A DNA stretch of 35,421 nt. It comes from an uncultured Bacteroidota bacterium. Its GTDB lineage: Bacteria > Bacteroidota > Bacteroidia > Chitinophagales > LD1. The first letter of the stretch is position 1; each line of letters opens with the position of its first letter. Below the pieces are notes generated by a model that had not been told where the DNA came from, ran no database searches, and was given only the letters and a program-made list of their open reading frames with translations. The DNA lies in the NCBI GenBank assembly GCA_937894725.1, contig CALAYL010000032.1:1-35421 (forward strand), read 5' to 3'. The position numbers and the translations under genes are program-made. Below are positions 15,738-23,715 of the stretch, in pieces.

Positions 15738-16603
15738 TTCACCAACCCCTACCGCCAGCACTATGGACGTATTTGCACAACAAATACAGCATCCTTGACG
15801 CTTGTGTAGTAAAAGGGGGAAGCATCAATGAAGCGCTCAAACTTTCGACAAAAGCAGGTGACTTCTTTCTAAAATGGAACGACCATTTTTTGCCCGATTT
15901 TTTTGAAACAGAAACTAAAAACTTAGCGCTTATTGCCTCTACAAACACCATCAAAACACCCACAGTTATTGAGTTTGGAGAAACAGCCGATGCCGCTTTT
16001 TTACTGCTAAATTATATTGCTCCAGGAATACACAGTTTCAAATCGATGCAGCAATTCGGTGAGCAGCTCGCACAACTTCACCTCGCTAAAAATACAGCTT
16101 CAGGATTGAGCTATACCAATTATTGTGGTTTGGTATTGCAACAAAACAACCCTACGCAATCATGGACAGATTTTTTCGTAGAATATAGACTAAGACCATT
16201 AGTCAATTTGGCTTTTAGCCGCAAACTTATTTCACTCGAAGAGGTAAGCTTATTTATCAAATTGTTTGCCTCTCTACCGCAACTGTTCCCAGACGAAACA
16301 CCATCACTGCTTCATGGCGATTTATGGAATGGCAACTTTTTGATTGATGCCAATCAAACACCCTATCTTATTGACCCAGCTTGCTATTTCGGTCATAGAG
16401 AAATGGATATATCGATGACATTACTTTTTGGAGGATTTGATAAATCGTTTTATGATGCCTACCAGACAGTATATCCACTACAAGCGGGCTGGAGAGATAG
16501 GATGGTGCTTTGGAATCTATATCCGCTACTGGTACATCTCCATCTTTTTGGCGAACCATATCAACAACAAATCAAGGCGCACCTAGAAGCGATAGCTGCT
16601 TAA
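15734..16603 (+). CDS. Fructosamine kinase family protein
   Basis: A 289-residue member of the fructosamine/ketosamine-3-kinase family. These kinases phosphorylate sugars attached to protein lysines or to small amines, which leads to their removal (deglycation). The fold is kinase-like: GGSINEALKLSTKAGDFFLKW gives the nucleotide-binding strands with Lys47, HGDLWNGN (194-201) is the catalytic loop with the Brenner motif Asp196, and LIDPACYFGHREMDISMTLL (212-231) holds the metal-binding Asp214. Length matches the usual 285-300. It overlaps murA by 4 nt, so it is translated with it; a link to cell wall synthesis is not evident. It could act on glycated small molecules rather than proteins. Confidence 0.9.
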   Translation: MIHQPLPPALWTYLHNKYSILDACVVKGGSINEALKLSTKAGDFFLKWNDHFLPDFFETETKNLALIASTNTIKTPTVIEFGETADAAFLLLNYIAPGIHSFKSMQQFGEQLAQLHLAKNTASGLSYTNYCGLVLQQNNPTQSWTDFFVEYRLRPLVNLAFSRKLISLEEVSLFIKLFASLPQLFPDETPSLLHGDLWNGNFLIDANQTPYLIDPACYFGHREMDISMTLLFGGFDKSFYDAYQTVYPLQAGWRDRMVLWNLYPLLVHLHLFGEPYQQQIKAHLEAIAA

Positions 16604-16611
16604 TCAATTTA

Positions 16612-17160
16612 TTATCTCACTACCGTTACAAAACTCAACTCAATATCTGATTCGCCAGGAGATTCAGTGCCGTTCTTTGTACTCGCTTGATGGCGCAAAA
16701 TGATTTGTGTTGTTCCTCTTCCAGCATTGCCTGTTCGCCATATACTATTGAGCCCCAGTGGTAAATTTTTTGAATCTTTATCTGTTATAGCAATACTCAA
16801 GAGCGTGCTGGAAGATGGTTTAAAAACAAAGAGATGGTCGTCTGCCTCTCCCAATATTTCATTTGAAATACTGTCCGTTGGATTTACACTTTCGTTCAGC
16901 AAAACTAATTTCACAGCATAACCACTCGAAGGGCTAAGCACGATGGAATCAAACTGACTAGGGGGATTGGGCTTATCGCCATCCAGATCTCTAAAGGTAA
17001 ATACTTGCTCCACTCCGCTTGCGGTATCTGTAGCTACAATATGCAATGTTGTTATCACTTCATTGGTTTCATTTTGAGGTGGATCTTTTTTACATGATTG
17101 CGTAGCTAAAAGGCCAATTATAAGGCTTGAGCTTAATAAAAATTTGATTGTGTTTTTCAT
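16612..17160 (-). CDS. Lipoprotein partner of TonB receptor (type 1 periplasmic binding fold-like)
   Basis: A 182-residue lipoprotein from the ATG at 17160; an ATG at 17175 would add only MLYFS ahead of the signal peptide. Signal peptide and lipobox TQSC end at Cys23, followed by KKDPP. The body has DLDGDKPNPP, a VLLNESVNPTDSISNEILGE stretch, DDHLFVF and a C-terminal TTQIILRHQAS strand. In many Bacteroidota similar proteins follow a TonB receptor under a Fur-family regulator and are labelled type 1 periplasmic binding fold superfamily. Here the order is the same: regulator, receptor, this gene (29 nt after the receptor stop). It probably helps bind the metal or metal complex at the outer membrane; this is inferred from context. 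Confidence 0.8.
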   Translation of the reverse strand: MKNTIKFLLSSSLIIGLLATQSCKKDPPQNETNEVITTLHIVATDTASGVEQVFTFRDLDGDKPNPPSQFDSIVLSPSSGYAVKLVLLNESVNPTDSISNEILGEADDHLFVFKPSSSTLLSIAITDKDSKNLPLGLNSIWRTGNAGRGTTQIILRHQASTKNGTESPGESDIELSFVTVVR

Positions 17161-17189
17161 ACTGAAATATAGCATTTTGGTTAGAATAA

Positions 17190-19496
17190 TTAATGGAAAT
17201 ACAGTGGAATTTTGACGCGTGCAGTAATATTTAATCCCGATTCATCGGTGAAATAACGGAAACGATTCATATAATCTCGATAGCTACGGTTGAGCATATT
17301 TTGAATAGAAAAACTTAACACAATACGCTGATTTTTGACTCGAGCAGATGCACCACAATCAAATCCCAACAACCAGTAGGCAGCTGGAGCTGGCAGATAA
17401 TCTTGATAATAAGCTGGTAGCTGCGTTTGTTTTAAAACCTGATTTATATTCATGCCGATATACCAATTTTCAATAGTTCCCCTCAATGGTAAATCGTAGC
17501 GTATGCCATACTGAAAACGATGTGATGGCAACTGTTCTAACCAATCATTCGTTTTTAAATTTCGCCCAAAAAGCAAAGATGCTTTAGCCGATAAACTCAA
17601 ATTCTTGATAGGAAAAAAGACAAGATTTATATCACTTCCGCTGATGGCAGCATCGGTTTGTATATACCGCAATACAGGAAAAAATCCACGTATAGTCAAG
17701 AAAGGGGTAGTGTCAGGGATAGCGTAAATATAATCTTTAAATAAATGCGAAAACACTGACACCTCCGCATCAATCCATTTTTTTTGAAAGTGCAAACCCG
17801 CAGTAATACTGAGCGATTTTTCCGATTTTAATTTTTCATTACCTATCTCTACCGTAGCCGTACTATGATGCAATCCACCTACAAAAAGTTCACTCATAGC
17901 AGGAGATCTCCATGCTAAACTCGAATTTATATTGGCTTTCAGCGATTGACTAAAATGATGATCTACACCTACCGATGTAGTAGGAACAATAAACTGATAA
18001 ATAGGTTCACGCTTTTTTCCACTTTCATACAATATAGCTTGCATCCATTTGTAATCAAGCCGTGCCCCTAATTCGACTTCTGTTTTATTATTTGACCATC
18101 GCTCAATTGCAAATGCTCCTCCAGAAAAATTCCAATAAGCAGGAATTAAGTAACCGTACTTGTAGGTATTTGTTTGAGTTGAAAACTGCGCCCCTACTTG
18201 ACTTTGCCATTTTTTGACATGATGTTCCCAGCGTAGTTCGCCCGCTATGGATTGTATCCAAAGTTTGAGCGCAGGCAAATTCAACTTAGCTATAGAATCA
18301 TTTCTGGCTTTATGTTTGTCGAACTCCTCACGTACATTGAGTTGATAATTTACGTCAAAATAGAGTGTGCCTTTTTTAAGTAAAAAATAAGAATGAAGTT
18401 TAGCTAGGGTATGTTGTACCTGCTGATAAGGACGACCTATTTCATACGAAAATGGGCGCTGCTCTTTAGGTTGAGGAGCAGCTATAGCTGTGTATAAATC
18501 ACTCAAACTACCCGTGTGCGATGATGACAAAATACCAATTTTGGTGCTAAAAAAAGAGCCAAACAATGATATGCCATAGCGTTGCTTTTTCCATGCTAAT
18601 GCTATTGAGCCATTTGCTTCGCGAAAACCTGTATTTTGTTGTAAATAATGTGGTGTAGCCACATCGCCTCCTCTCCGGTAGGTGCCTTGTACTCGCCAAC
18701 TAAAAGGACTCAATTTTGCGTGGTTTCCTTGCACCAAAAGTGACAAATCTTGTTGTGCATTTACCGATGAAGCCACATAGTTTACTTCTGCCCCTATGCC
18801 CGCTGCAGTAGGCAGTGGCTCGGGGTCAGCAAGTATAACACCTGCTATGGCCTCGCTGCCGTATCGAATCGCAGATGCACCTTTAATAAGCGTCAACTTC
18901 TTTGCTAGATAAACATCTATCTCTGGCGCATGTTCTGAACCCCACTGCTGACCCTCTACACGTACTCCATTGTTGATAAGCAATATTCGATTGCCTGTCA
19001 TTCCATGTATGAGTGGCTTCGCGACCACACTACCTGTCTTCAACACATTTACCCCAGTCAGATTTTTTAATGATTCAGAAAAACTCGCTCCACGTGTTTC
19101 AAATAAGGCTTGCTCCTTGAGTGTTTCTACCGTTTGTGTAGGGCTACTTTCGAGCCTATGCTGCGATATAGTTACTTCATTTAAATCAATTTCATGATGG
19201 TGCAAGGTGAGTATTAGTGGATTTTTGAGTGGTATGCTTATTATTCTGGTTTCTGTTTTACAACCTGGATGAGTATATGCCAATGTGTATTCTCCAGCAC
19301 AGATATTGTCAAAATTAAATGTACCTGTACTATCCGTTACGATTACTTTAGCTGTTTGCAAAAGCTGCACTGAAGCGTAGCTTAGTTCTTCCTTTGTATG
19401 CTCCTCTTGCACTACACCTGCAATGTGGTATTCGCACTGCGCTTGTGTGTTTCCAAAAATGAAAAAGAAAAATAATATGATAAGTGAATTACGCAT
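17190..19496 (-). CDS. TonB-dependent receptor, probably metal (zinc) uptake
   Basis: A 768-residue outer-membrane receptor. Order of parts: signal peptide ending NTQAQ (about 1-19), a carboxypeptidase-regulatory-like domain (about 22-105: EYHIAGVVQEEHTKEELSYA), plug domain (about 115-230) with HGMTGNRILLINNGVRVEGQ and SEHAPEIDVYLAKKLTLIKG, then a 22-strand-type barrel ending NRFRYFTDESGLNITARVKI with a C-terminal aromatic. The plug wording (WGSEHAPEID ... IRYGSEAIAGVI) resembles ZnuD-like receptors, and a Fur/Zur-type regulator is encoded 3 nt upstream. I infer zinc or a zinc complex as substrate, with iron as the alternative. Energy would come from TonB-ExbBD, not encoded here. Confidence 0.9.
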   Translation of the reverse strand: MRNSLIILFFFFIFGNTQAQCEYHIAGVVQEEHTKEELSYASVQLLQTAKVIVTDSTGTFNFDNICAGEYTLAYTHPGCKTETRIISIPLKNPLILTLHHHEIDLNEVTISQHRLESSPTQTVETLKEQALFETRGASFSESLKNLTGVNVLKTGSVVAKPLIHGMTGNRILLINNGVRVEGQQWGSEHAPEIDVYLAKKLTLIKGASAIRYGSEAIAGVILADPEPLPTAAGIGAEVNYVASSVNAQQDLSLLVQGNHAKLSPFSWRVQGTYRRGGDVATPHYLQQNTGFREANGSIALAWKKQRYGISLFGSFFSTKIGILSSSHTGSLSDLYTAIAAPQPKEQRPFSYEIGRPYQQVQHTLAKLHSYFLLKKGTLYFDVNYQLNVREEFDKHKARNDSIAKLNLPALKLWIQSIAGELRWEHHVKKWQSQVGAQFSTQTNTYKYGYLIPAYWNFSGGAFAIERWSNNKTEVELGARLDYKWMQAILYESGKKREPIYQFIVPTTSVGVDHHFSQSLKANINSSLAWRSPAMSELFVGGLHHSTATVEIGNEKLKSEKSLSITAGLHFQKKWIDAEVSVFSHLFKDYIYAIPDTTPFLTIRGFFPVLRYIQTDAAISGSDINLVFFPIKNLSLSAKASLLFGRNLKTNDWLEQLPSHRFQYGIRYDLPLRGTIENWYIGMNINQVLKQTQLPAYYQDYLPAPAAYWLLGFDCGASARVKNQRIVLSFSIQNMLNRSYRDYMNRFRYFTDESGLNITARVKIPLYFH

Positions 19497-19499
19497 CTT

Positions 19500-19889
19500 T
19501 TATGCAATAGCACAAGTAGGACAAAGTCCAAATACGGTATAGTTAAATTGTTGCGCTTTGAACCCTTTGGGCATTTTTATATCTATTGTTTTTTTGTCAA
19601 AGCAAAACATCTTACCGCATTCATTACAACCAAAATGGAGATGATTGTCGTGGTGATGCACCTTGGTTTCGCATTTATTTTTGCAAGTTGCATAGCGCGC
19701 TTTACCATCTTGGCCTACTATTTTATGTATGACCCCTTGCTGCTCAAATCCAGCAAGTATGCGGTATAGCGTGACTCTATCAAACTCGATAGCCGCTTTT
19801 GCTTCTATATCGCTATGCGATAGCGCAAAATCATTTTGCTCTAATATACGGAGCACTTCGTCTTTTGTTTTTGTATTTCTGAGTTGCAT
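19500..19889 (-). CDS. Fur/Zur-family metalloregulator
   Basis: A 129-residue DNA-binding repressor from the ATG at 19889. A longer frame from a TTG at 19910 would begin inside the operator palindrome, so I reject it. Features: winged-helix domain (about 1-68) with EVLRILEQNDFALSHSDIEA and FDRVTLYRILAGFEQQGVIH, then a dimerisation domain with the HHHDNHLHFGC cluster, CNEC (Cys88, Cys91) and CPTC (Cys123, Cys126). The two CxxC pairs form the structural zinc site of the family; the His cluster contributes the sensory site. Fur, Zur and PerR cannot be told apart by sequence alone, but the receptor and lipoprotein directly downstream make a metal-uptake repressor (Zur most likely) the best call. 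Confidence 0.88.
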   Translation of the reverse strand: MQLRNTKTKDEVLRILEQNDFALSHSDIEAKAAIEFDRVTLYRILAGFEQQGVIHKIVGQDGKARYATCKNKCETKVHHHDNHLHFGCNECGKMFCFDKKTIDIKMPKGFKAQQFNYTVFGLCPTCAIA

Positions 19890-19901
19890 CTTATCGCTAC
19901 T

Positions 19902-19944
19902 TTGTTGCAATAATAAGATTTATTATTGATGCAACAAAATTGCA
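19902..19944. promoter_or_regulatory. Candidate Fur/Zur operator
   Basis: Two nested inverted repeats just upstream of the regulator start. The long one pairs TTGTTGCAATAATAA (19902-19916) with TTATTATTGATGCAACAA (19920-19937), identical to a perfect inverted repeat except for three extra bases. The second is TGCAACAAAATTGCA (19930-19944), TGCAA-N5-TTGCA. Position 12 nt before the start codon fits autorepression of the regulator-receptor-lipoprotein operon. Confidence 0.6.
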
Positions 19945-19954
19945 ATAACAAAAT

Positions 19955-21121
19955 TTAATCTTCTATGAGTTTGTTGTACACTCTCATCCAACGGTCGGGT
20001 ATCTCCTCCTTGCAGGCTAGTTCATAATCGTGATAAGTGCACGGCACCATTTGATGGCGTTCGTATTTCTCTCTATCGCCAAAAGGCAGCTCCATCCACC
20101 AACGATCAGACGTTTTGCTTTTCCAAAAAATCAACTCGTGATCTAGCTCATCGAGTTTGACCATAAATTTCAAGAAGTTTTCTTCGTTTTTCGGATGGTC
20201 TCCTTTTCTATTATAAAAACCTTCTACAAAGCACCAAATCATTTGCGCAGCCAGCTGACTTGATTGATAACGGTGGTCGTACAGAGGATTGAGTTCATAT
20301 ATACCAAAAGAGCTCAATTTGTCACTCAAACCCGCATAGCGAGCCAATTGACAAAGTTCCTCACCAGTAAACCCATTGGGTGAAGGGCTAAAATGTGCAG
20401 GTGAATCTGCCATACGAATGGCGGACATGTCTATACTTACTAAATCAGCATCACGTAGGAGTGGCTCAAGGGCATCGATTTGCTGTCGGGCTATGCCGAG
20501 TCGAACACAATCATAATTGAGCGATTCGAGCATTTCTATTACAAATGGATTGTTGAGATAAGATTGAAATCCGATAAGCGAAAGATTGAAAAGGTAGTTT
20601 GGATTGTGAGTAAGAATACAAGACAAAAAGGAGCTGGCGTCTTGGCATTTATCCTCTGTTTCGAGTATGTCTATTTTCTCATCTATCACGACCATATTCA
20701 CGAGTTTATATAACTCTTGGTAGCCTAAATATTGTCCATAACTAAGGTCATGCCCTCCTCCTATAATTATGGGAATCACTTTGCGCGTGAGCAAGTGTAG
20801 TACTACAGATGCAATAGCAAACTGGGTATCTTTTTGCGATTCACCTATAATGATATTGCCAAGGTCAATGATTTTGACTTCACGCTCTGCAAAGGGGATA
20901 TGCAACTTAAAAAACTCATCGCGAATAGCATCAGGGGCTTTATCATTACCCATGTTAGTCCTCGAACCACGATCGTCTGGCACACCTATAAGGGCTAAAT
21001 CGTATTCTTGTAGATCAAAACTTCTGCCGTCAAATTTCACGATAGTCGCCCCTATTTGTGTAGGCTGATATTGCGATTCATTTTCAGAATCATCGAAAGG
21101 AGTAAAAAACTCAAAAAACAT
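19955..21121 (-). CDS. Arginase/formimidoylglutamase-fold protein with altered metal site
   Basis: A 388-residue protein of the ureohydrolase superfamily (arginase, agmatinase, formimidoylglutamase), which normally cleaves guanidino or formimino groups with two Mn ions. The fold is recognisable: IGVPDDRGSRTNMGNDKAPD (45-64), GGGHDLSYG (121-129) with metal His124, and FGIYELNPLYD near residue 280. But the DAHxD motif reads DEKID (147-151), with Lys149 for His, and the SxDxDxxDP motif reads SIDMSAIRMAD (229-239), with Ser233 for the second Asp. Two of six ligands are therefore missing. The protein may be inactive, use one metal, or act in binding. Automatic annotation would probably say formimidoylglutamase; no histidine-degradation genes are near. 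It is preceded by htpG on the same strand. Confidence 0.8.
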   Translation of the reverse strand: MFFEFFTPFDDSENESQYQPTQIGATIVKFDGRSFDLQEYDLALIGVPDDRGSRTNMGNDKAPDAIRDEFFKLHIPFAEREVKIIDLGNIIIGESQKDTQFAIASVVLHLLTRKVIPIIIGGGHDLSYGQYLGYQELYKLVNMVVIDEKIDILETEDKCQDASSFLSCILTHNPNYLFNLSLIGFQSYLNNPFVIEMLESLNYDCVRLGIARQQIDALEPLLRDADLVSIDMSAIRMADSPAHFSPSPNGFTGEELCQLARYAGLSDKLSSFGIYELNPLYDHRYQSSQLAAQMIWCFVEGFYNRKGDHPKNEENFLKFMVKLDELDHELIFWKSKTSDRWWMELPFGDREKYERHQMVPCTYHDYELACKEEIPDRWMRVYNKLIED

Positions 21122-21170
21122 ATTTGCTGTTATGAGTCTAAATCAACTAAAAAAAATAGAAACGACAAAA

Positions 21171-23030
21171 CTAAATAGTCGCAGTATGATAAGAACGTTG
21201 AATAAAATCAGCTAACGATTTGCCAGTAAGCATACCTTGTGAAAGCAAAGCTAGATCACACAAATGCTTTGCTTTTAGTTCATTATCATCGGCTGTGGCA
21301 AGCAATTTATTTACCAAGGTATGATTTGTATTCACTACAAGGCTGTACATATCTTTTCCCACACCAAAACTATCTTGACCAGAGAGTCGAGACATTTCTT
21401 GCATTCTACGCAAAAATTCATTTTTGGTCACCACCACGGGGTCTTCGCTAGGGGAAAGCGCTTTTGTTTCTACAGTTGCATTTTTGTCATCCAACACTTT
21501 TTCAAAAAGCGATTTGATTTGTTTTTGCTCGTCATCGCTCATCACTGATTCGGCCTTTTCTTCTTTCTCTATAAGATGGTCGAGTGTATCTGCATCAATT
21601 CGTTTGAACGTAATATCTCCGCCTTTGTATTCGAGATGCTGGATAAAATGATTGTCTATCATAGAATCAAAATACAACACATCATAACCACGCTCTGTGG
21701 CCTTGGCTATGTAGGTATAGTGAGCCTCTGGGTCGTTTGTATAAAGCGCCACTATCTTGTTATTTTTATCCGTTTGAGTATCCTTTATTTTAGCTTTGTA
21801 TTCCTCTATGGTAGCCGTTTGTAGTGCTGTATTTTTGAGCAAACAAAAGTCTTTTGCCTTCTCCGCAAACTTCTCATCCGAAATCATCCCATATTTTACA
21901 AATACGGAAAGTGAATCCCATTTATCTTCAAAAGAAGCCCGATCATTTTTGAAAATCTCTGCCAATTTATCGGCTACTTTTTTGACGATATGTGCGGTGA
22001 TTTTTTTCACATTAGGATCTCCTTGCAGATAGCTACGCGACACATTGAGTGGTATATCTGGAGAATCTATTACCCCTTGTAGAAGTGTCAAAAATTCAGG
22101 CACAATTTGCTCTACCGCATCCGTTACAAATACTTGATTTGAGTAAAGGTGAATCTTGCTCTTATTTACTTCGTAAGTACGTTTTGCTTTCGGAAAATAA
22201 AGTATGCCTTGTAGGTTAAAAGGGAAATCAGTATTGAGATGTATCCAAAATAATGGTTCCTCTTCGTAAGGGTACAATTCGCTATAAAATGCCTTATAGT
22301 CTTCATCTTTCAAATCATTTGGACTTTTTATCCAAGCGGGAGTAGGATTGTTGATTTGGTGTGGTGTCGTGGTCTTGACTTCTTCTCCTGCCTCATTCTT
22401 TTCTGTTTTTTCATCTTCACCAAAAAAGATTGGATAAGGCAAAAACTTACAATATTTAGTCAATACTTCTTTGACTTTATATTCTTCTAGATAGTCTTTT
22501 GCTTCTTCTGAAAGATGTAAAATAATCGCTGTACCTCTATCTTCTTTTTCGATAGGCTGCATTTCAAACTCCGTAGAACCTGTACACGACCAAACTGTAG
22601 CGGGTTCGTCTTTGTAGGATTTAGAGCGAATCTCTACCTTGTCGGCTACCATAAAGGCAGAATAAAAACCTAATCCAAAATGACCTATAATAGCCGATTT
22701 GTCATCTACCGATTTGAATTTTTCAATAAATTCTTCTGCTGAAGAAAGGGCAATGGTGTTGATGTAGCGTTTAATTTCATCGGCTGTCATACCCAAGCCA
22801 CGGTCAGCAATAGTGAGGGTTTTGGCCACTTTGTCTAGCGTAATGTCGATACGCAATTCGCCCAATTCGCCTTTCACTTCGCCCATCTGTGCCAGTTTTT
22901 TGACCTTGGTAGTAGCGTCAATAGCGTTTGATACCAATTCGCGCAAGAAAATATCTTGCTCTGAATACAAAAACTTTTTGATAATAGGGAAAATGTTGTC
23001 TGTGCTTACGTTTATAGTTCCTTTTTCCAT
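21171..23030 (-). CDS. htpG: Molecular chaperone HtpG (bacterial Hsp90)
   Basis: A 619-residue cytoplasmic ATP-dependent chaperone acting on late folding intermediates as a dimer. N-terminal GHKL ATPase: LRELVSNAIDATTKVK (29-44) with Asn and Asp for ATP/Mg, LTIADRGLGMTADEI, GHFGLGFYSAFMVADKV (lid and glycine box). Middle domain has NVSRSYLQGDPNVKKI with the catalytic-loop Arg, and the C-terminal dimerisation part runs to SYHTATI. Length is typical (E. coli 624). A sigma-54-type promoter lies 26-41 nt before the start codon. No other chaperone gene is close. Confidence 0.97.
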   Translation of the reverse strand: MEKGTINVSTDNIFPIIKKFLYSEQDIFLRELVSNAIDATTKVKKLAQMGEVKGELGELRIDITLDKVAKTLTIADRGLGMTADEIKRYINTIALSSAEEFIEKFKSVDDKSAIIGHFGLGFYSAFMVADKVEIRSKSYKDEPATVWSCTGSTEFEMQPIEKEDRGTAIILHLSEEAKDYLEEYKVKEVLTKYCKFLPYPIFFGEDEKTEKNEAGEEVKTTTPHQINNPTPAWIKSPNDLKDEDYKAFYSELYPYEEEPLFWIHLNTDFPFNLQGILYFPKAKRTYEVNKSKIHLYSNQVFVTDAVEQIVPEFLTLLQGVIDSPDIPLNVSRSYLQGDPNVKKITAHIVKKVADKLAEIFKNDRASFEDKWDSLSVFVKYGMISDEKFAEKAKDFCLLKNTALQTATIEEYKAKIKDTQTDKNNKIVALYTNDPEAHYTYIAKATERGYDVLYFDSMIDNHFIQHLEYKGGDITFKRIDADTLDHLIEKEEKAESVMSDDEQKQIKSLFEKVLDDKNATVETKALSPSEDPVVVTKNEFLRRMQEMSRLSGQDSFGVGKDMYSLVVNTNHTLVNKLLATADDNELKAKHLCDLALLSQGMLTGKSLADFIQRSYHTATI

Positions 23031-23055
23031 GATGAAGTATTTTTAACTTACCATT

Positions 23056-23071
23056 TGCAAAGTGTGTGCCA
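23056..23071 (-). promoter_or_regulatory. Sigma-54 (-24/-12) promoter of htpG
   Basis: On the minus strand the sequence TGGCACACACTTTGCA matches the RpoN consensus TGGCACG-N4-TTGCA at every specified base but one, with exact GG-to-GC spacing. Transcription would start near 23045, leaving about 15 nt of leader before the htpG ATG. Just upstream (23085-23096) the direct repeat TGAC-AAAA-TGAC may bind a regulator. RpoN is encoded in this window at 32216-33715. Confidence 0.75.
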
Positions 23072-23169
23072 CAGCAGGCAAGTATGACAAAATGACTTTT
23101 TGATACAAATAACGTTTGCTTTATTTCTCCAATTCACTACTGCTTTTGTATATTCACTAAAACAACGAT

Positions 23170-23493
23170 ATGAAATTTGCACTCCTCTACCTTGCCATCA
23201 TTGCTAATATCCTAACGAATATTGGTTTTAATTTTTCGGCTATTTACGACAAACAACCTGTCAAAAAATGGGGATTTCTGGCCATTGGACTTATTTTTGG
23301 GTTGATAAATTCGGTGCTTTTTACCGAAAGTTTAAAACACATATCGCTGCAGGTAGCCAGCGCCATTTTCTTTTCTGTCACTATCGTTGGGTTGTTTTTA
23401 GTAGCCCACTTTTATTTTGGCGAAGAGGTGACGACCATGCGAGTAGCGGGTATATTTGTTATCACTGCGGGTGTGGTGATGGTATCGCTGTGA
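23170..23493 (+). CDS. SMR/EamA-like four-helix membrane protein
   Basis: A 107-residue integral membrane protein with four helices (about 4-20, 32-51, 58-79, 86-105), the size and layout of small multidrug resistance proteins (EmrE 110 residues) or half an EamA transporter. LKHISLQVASAIFFSVTIVGLFLVAHFYFGEEV and the closing RVAGIFVITAGVVMVSL line up with the EmrE pattern (YAIW..G...L...FFGQ ... GM.LI.AGV). The membrane Glu that binds proton and drug in EmrE (Glu14) corresponds to Asn13 in ANILTNIGF. It is thus unlikely to be a classical drug/proton antiporter and may be a transporter subunit or partner of another small protein. The gene stands alone. Confidence 0.75.
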   Translation: MKFALLYLAIIANILTNIGFNFSAIYDKQPVKKWGFLAIGLIFGLINSVLFTESLKHISLQVASAIFFSVTIVGLFLVAHFYFGEEVTTMRVAGIFVITAGVVMVSL

Positions 23494-23566
23494 AAGAAAG
23501 ACGAAAAATAAACTTCACCATTCAATAAAAGTCTAAAAGCATCTTCACTCAAATCCCTTCCTATCG

Positions 23567-23593
23567 TCCTTGTTTAGCGAAGCGCAACAAGGA
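23567..23593 (-). repeat. REP-like hairpin, copy 3 (intact)
   Basis: A 27-nt element with perfect 8-bp outer arms, TCCTTGTT and AACAAGGA, and a nested GCG-CTT-CGC stem. Copies at 3459 and 5219 are in the opposite orientation. It lies 73 nt after the SMR-like gene, outside any reading frame. Confidence 0.7.
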
Positions 23594-23640
23594 TGCTCCA
23601 TTTCATTGCATTTGTAATGCAACTTCACTCTTTTTTTCAA

Positions 23641-23679
23641 ATCCTCAAGGTTTAAAAAACCTTGAGGATTTATTTTTTA
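23641..23679 (+). terminator. 13-bp hairpin with T tract
   Basis: ATCCTCAAGGTTT (23641-23653) pairs perfectly with AAACCTTGAGGAT (23657-23669), loop AAA, followed by TTATTTTTT. It has the shape of a Rho-independent terminator but lies 148 nt after the nearest stop; it may also be a dispersed repeat. Confidence 0.6.
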
Positions 23680-23685
23680 GCAAAC

Positions 23686-23715
23686 CTTTTCCAAAGTTCA
23701 GAAACTTTGGAAAAG
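23686..23715. repeat. Second 13-bp perfect hairpin
   Basis: CTTTTCCAAAGTT (23686-23698) pairs perfectly with AACTTTGGAAAAG (23703-23715), loop CAGA. No T tract follows on the plus strand. It sits 16 nt after the previous hairpin and continues the stack of three. Confidence 0.7.

Noticed and set aside
19890..19910. Upstream TTG start giving the Fur/Zur protein seven extra residues
   Set aside because: The codon lies within the operator palindrome and the family N-terminus is already complete from the ATG at 19889.
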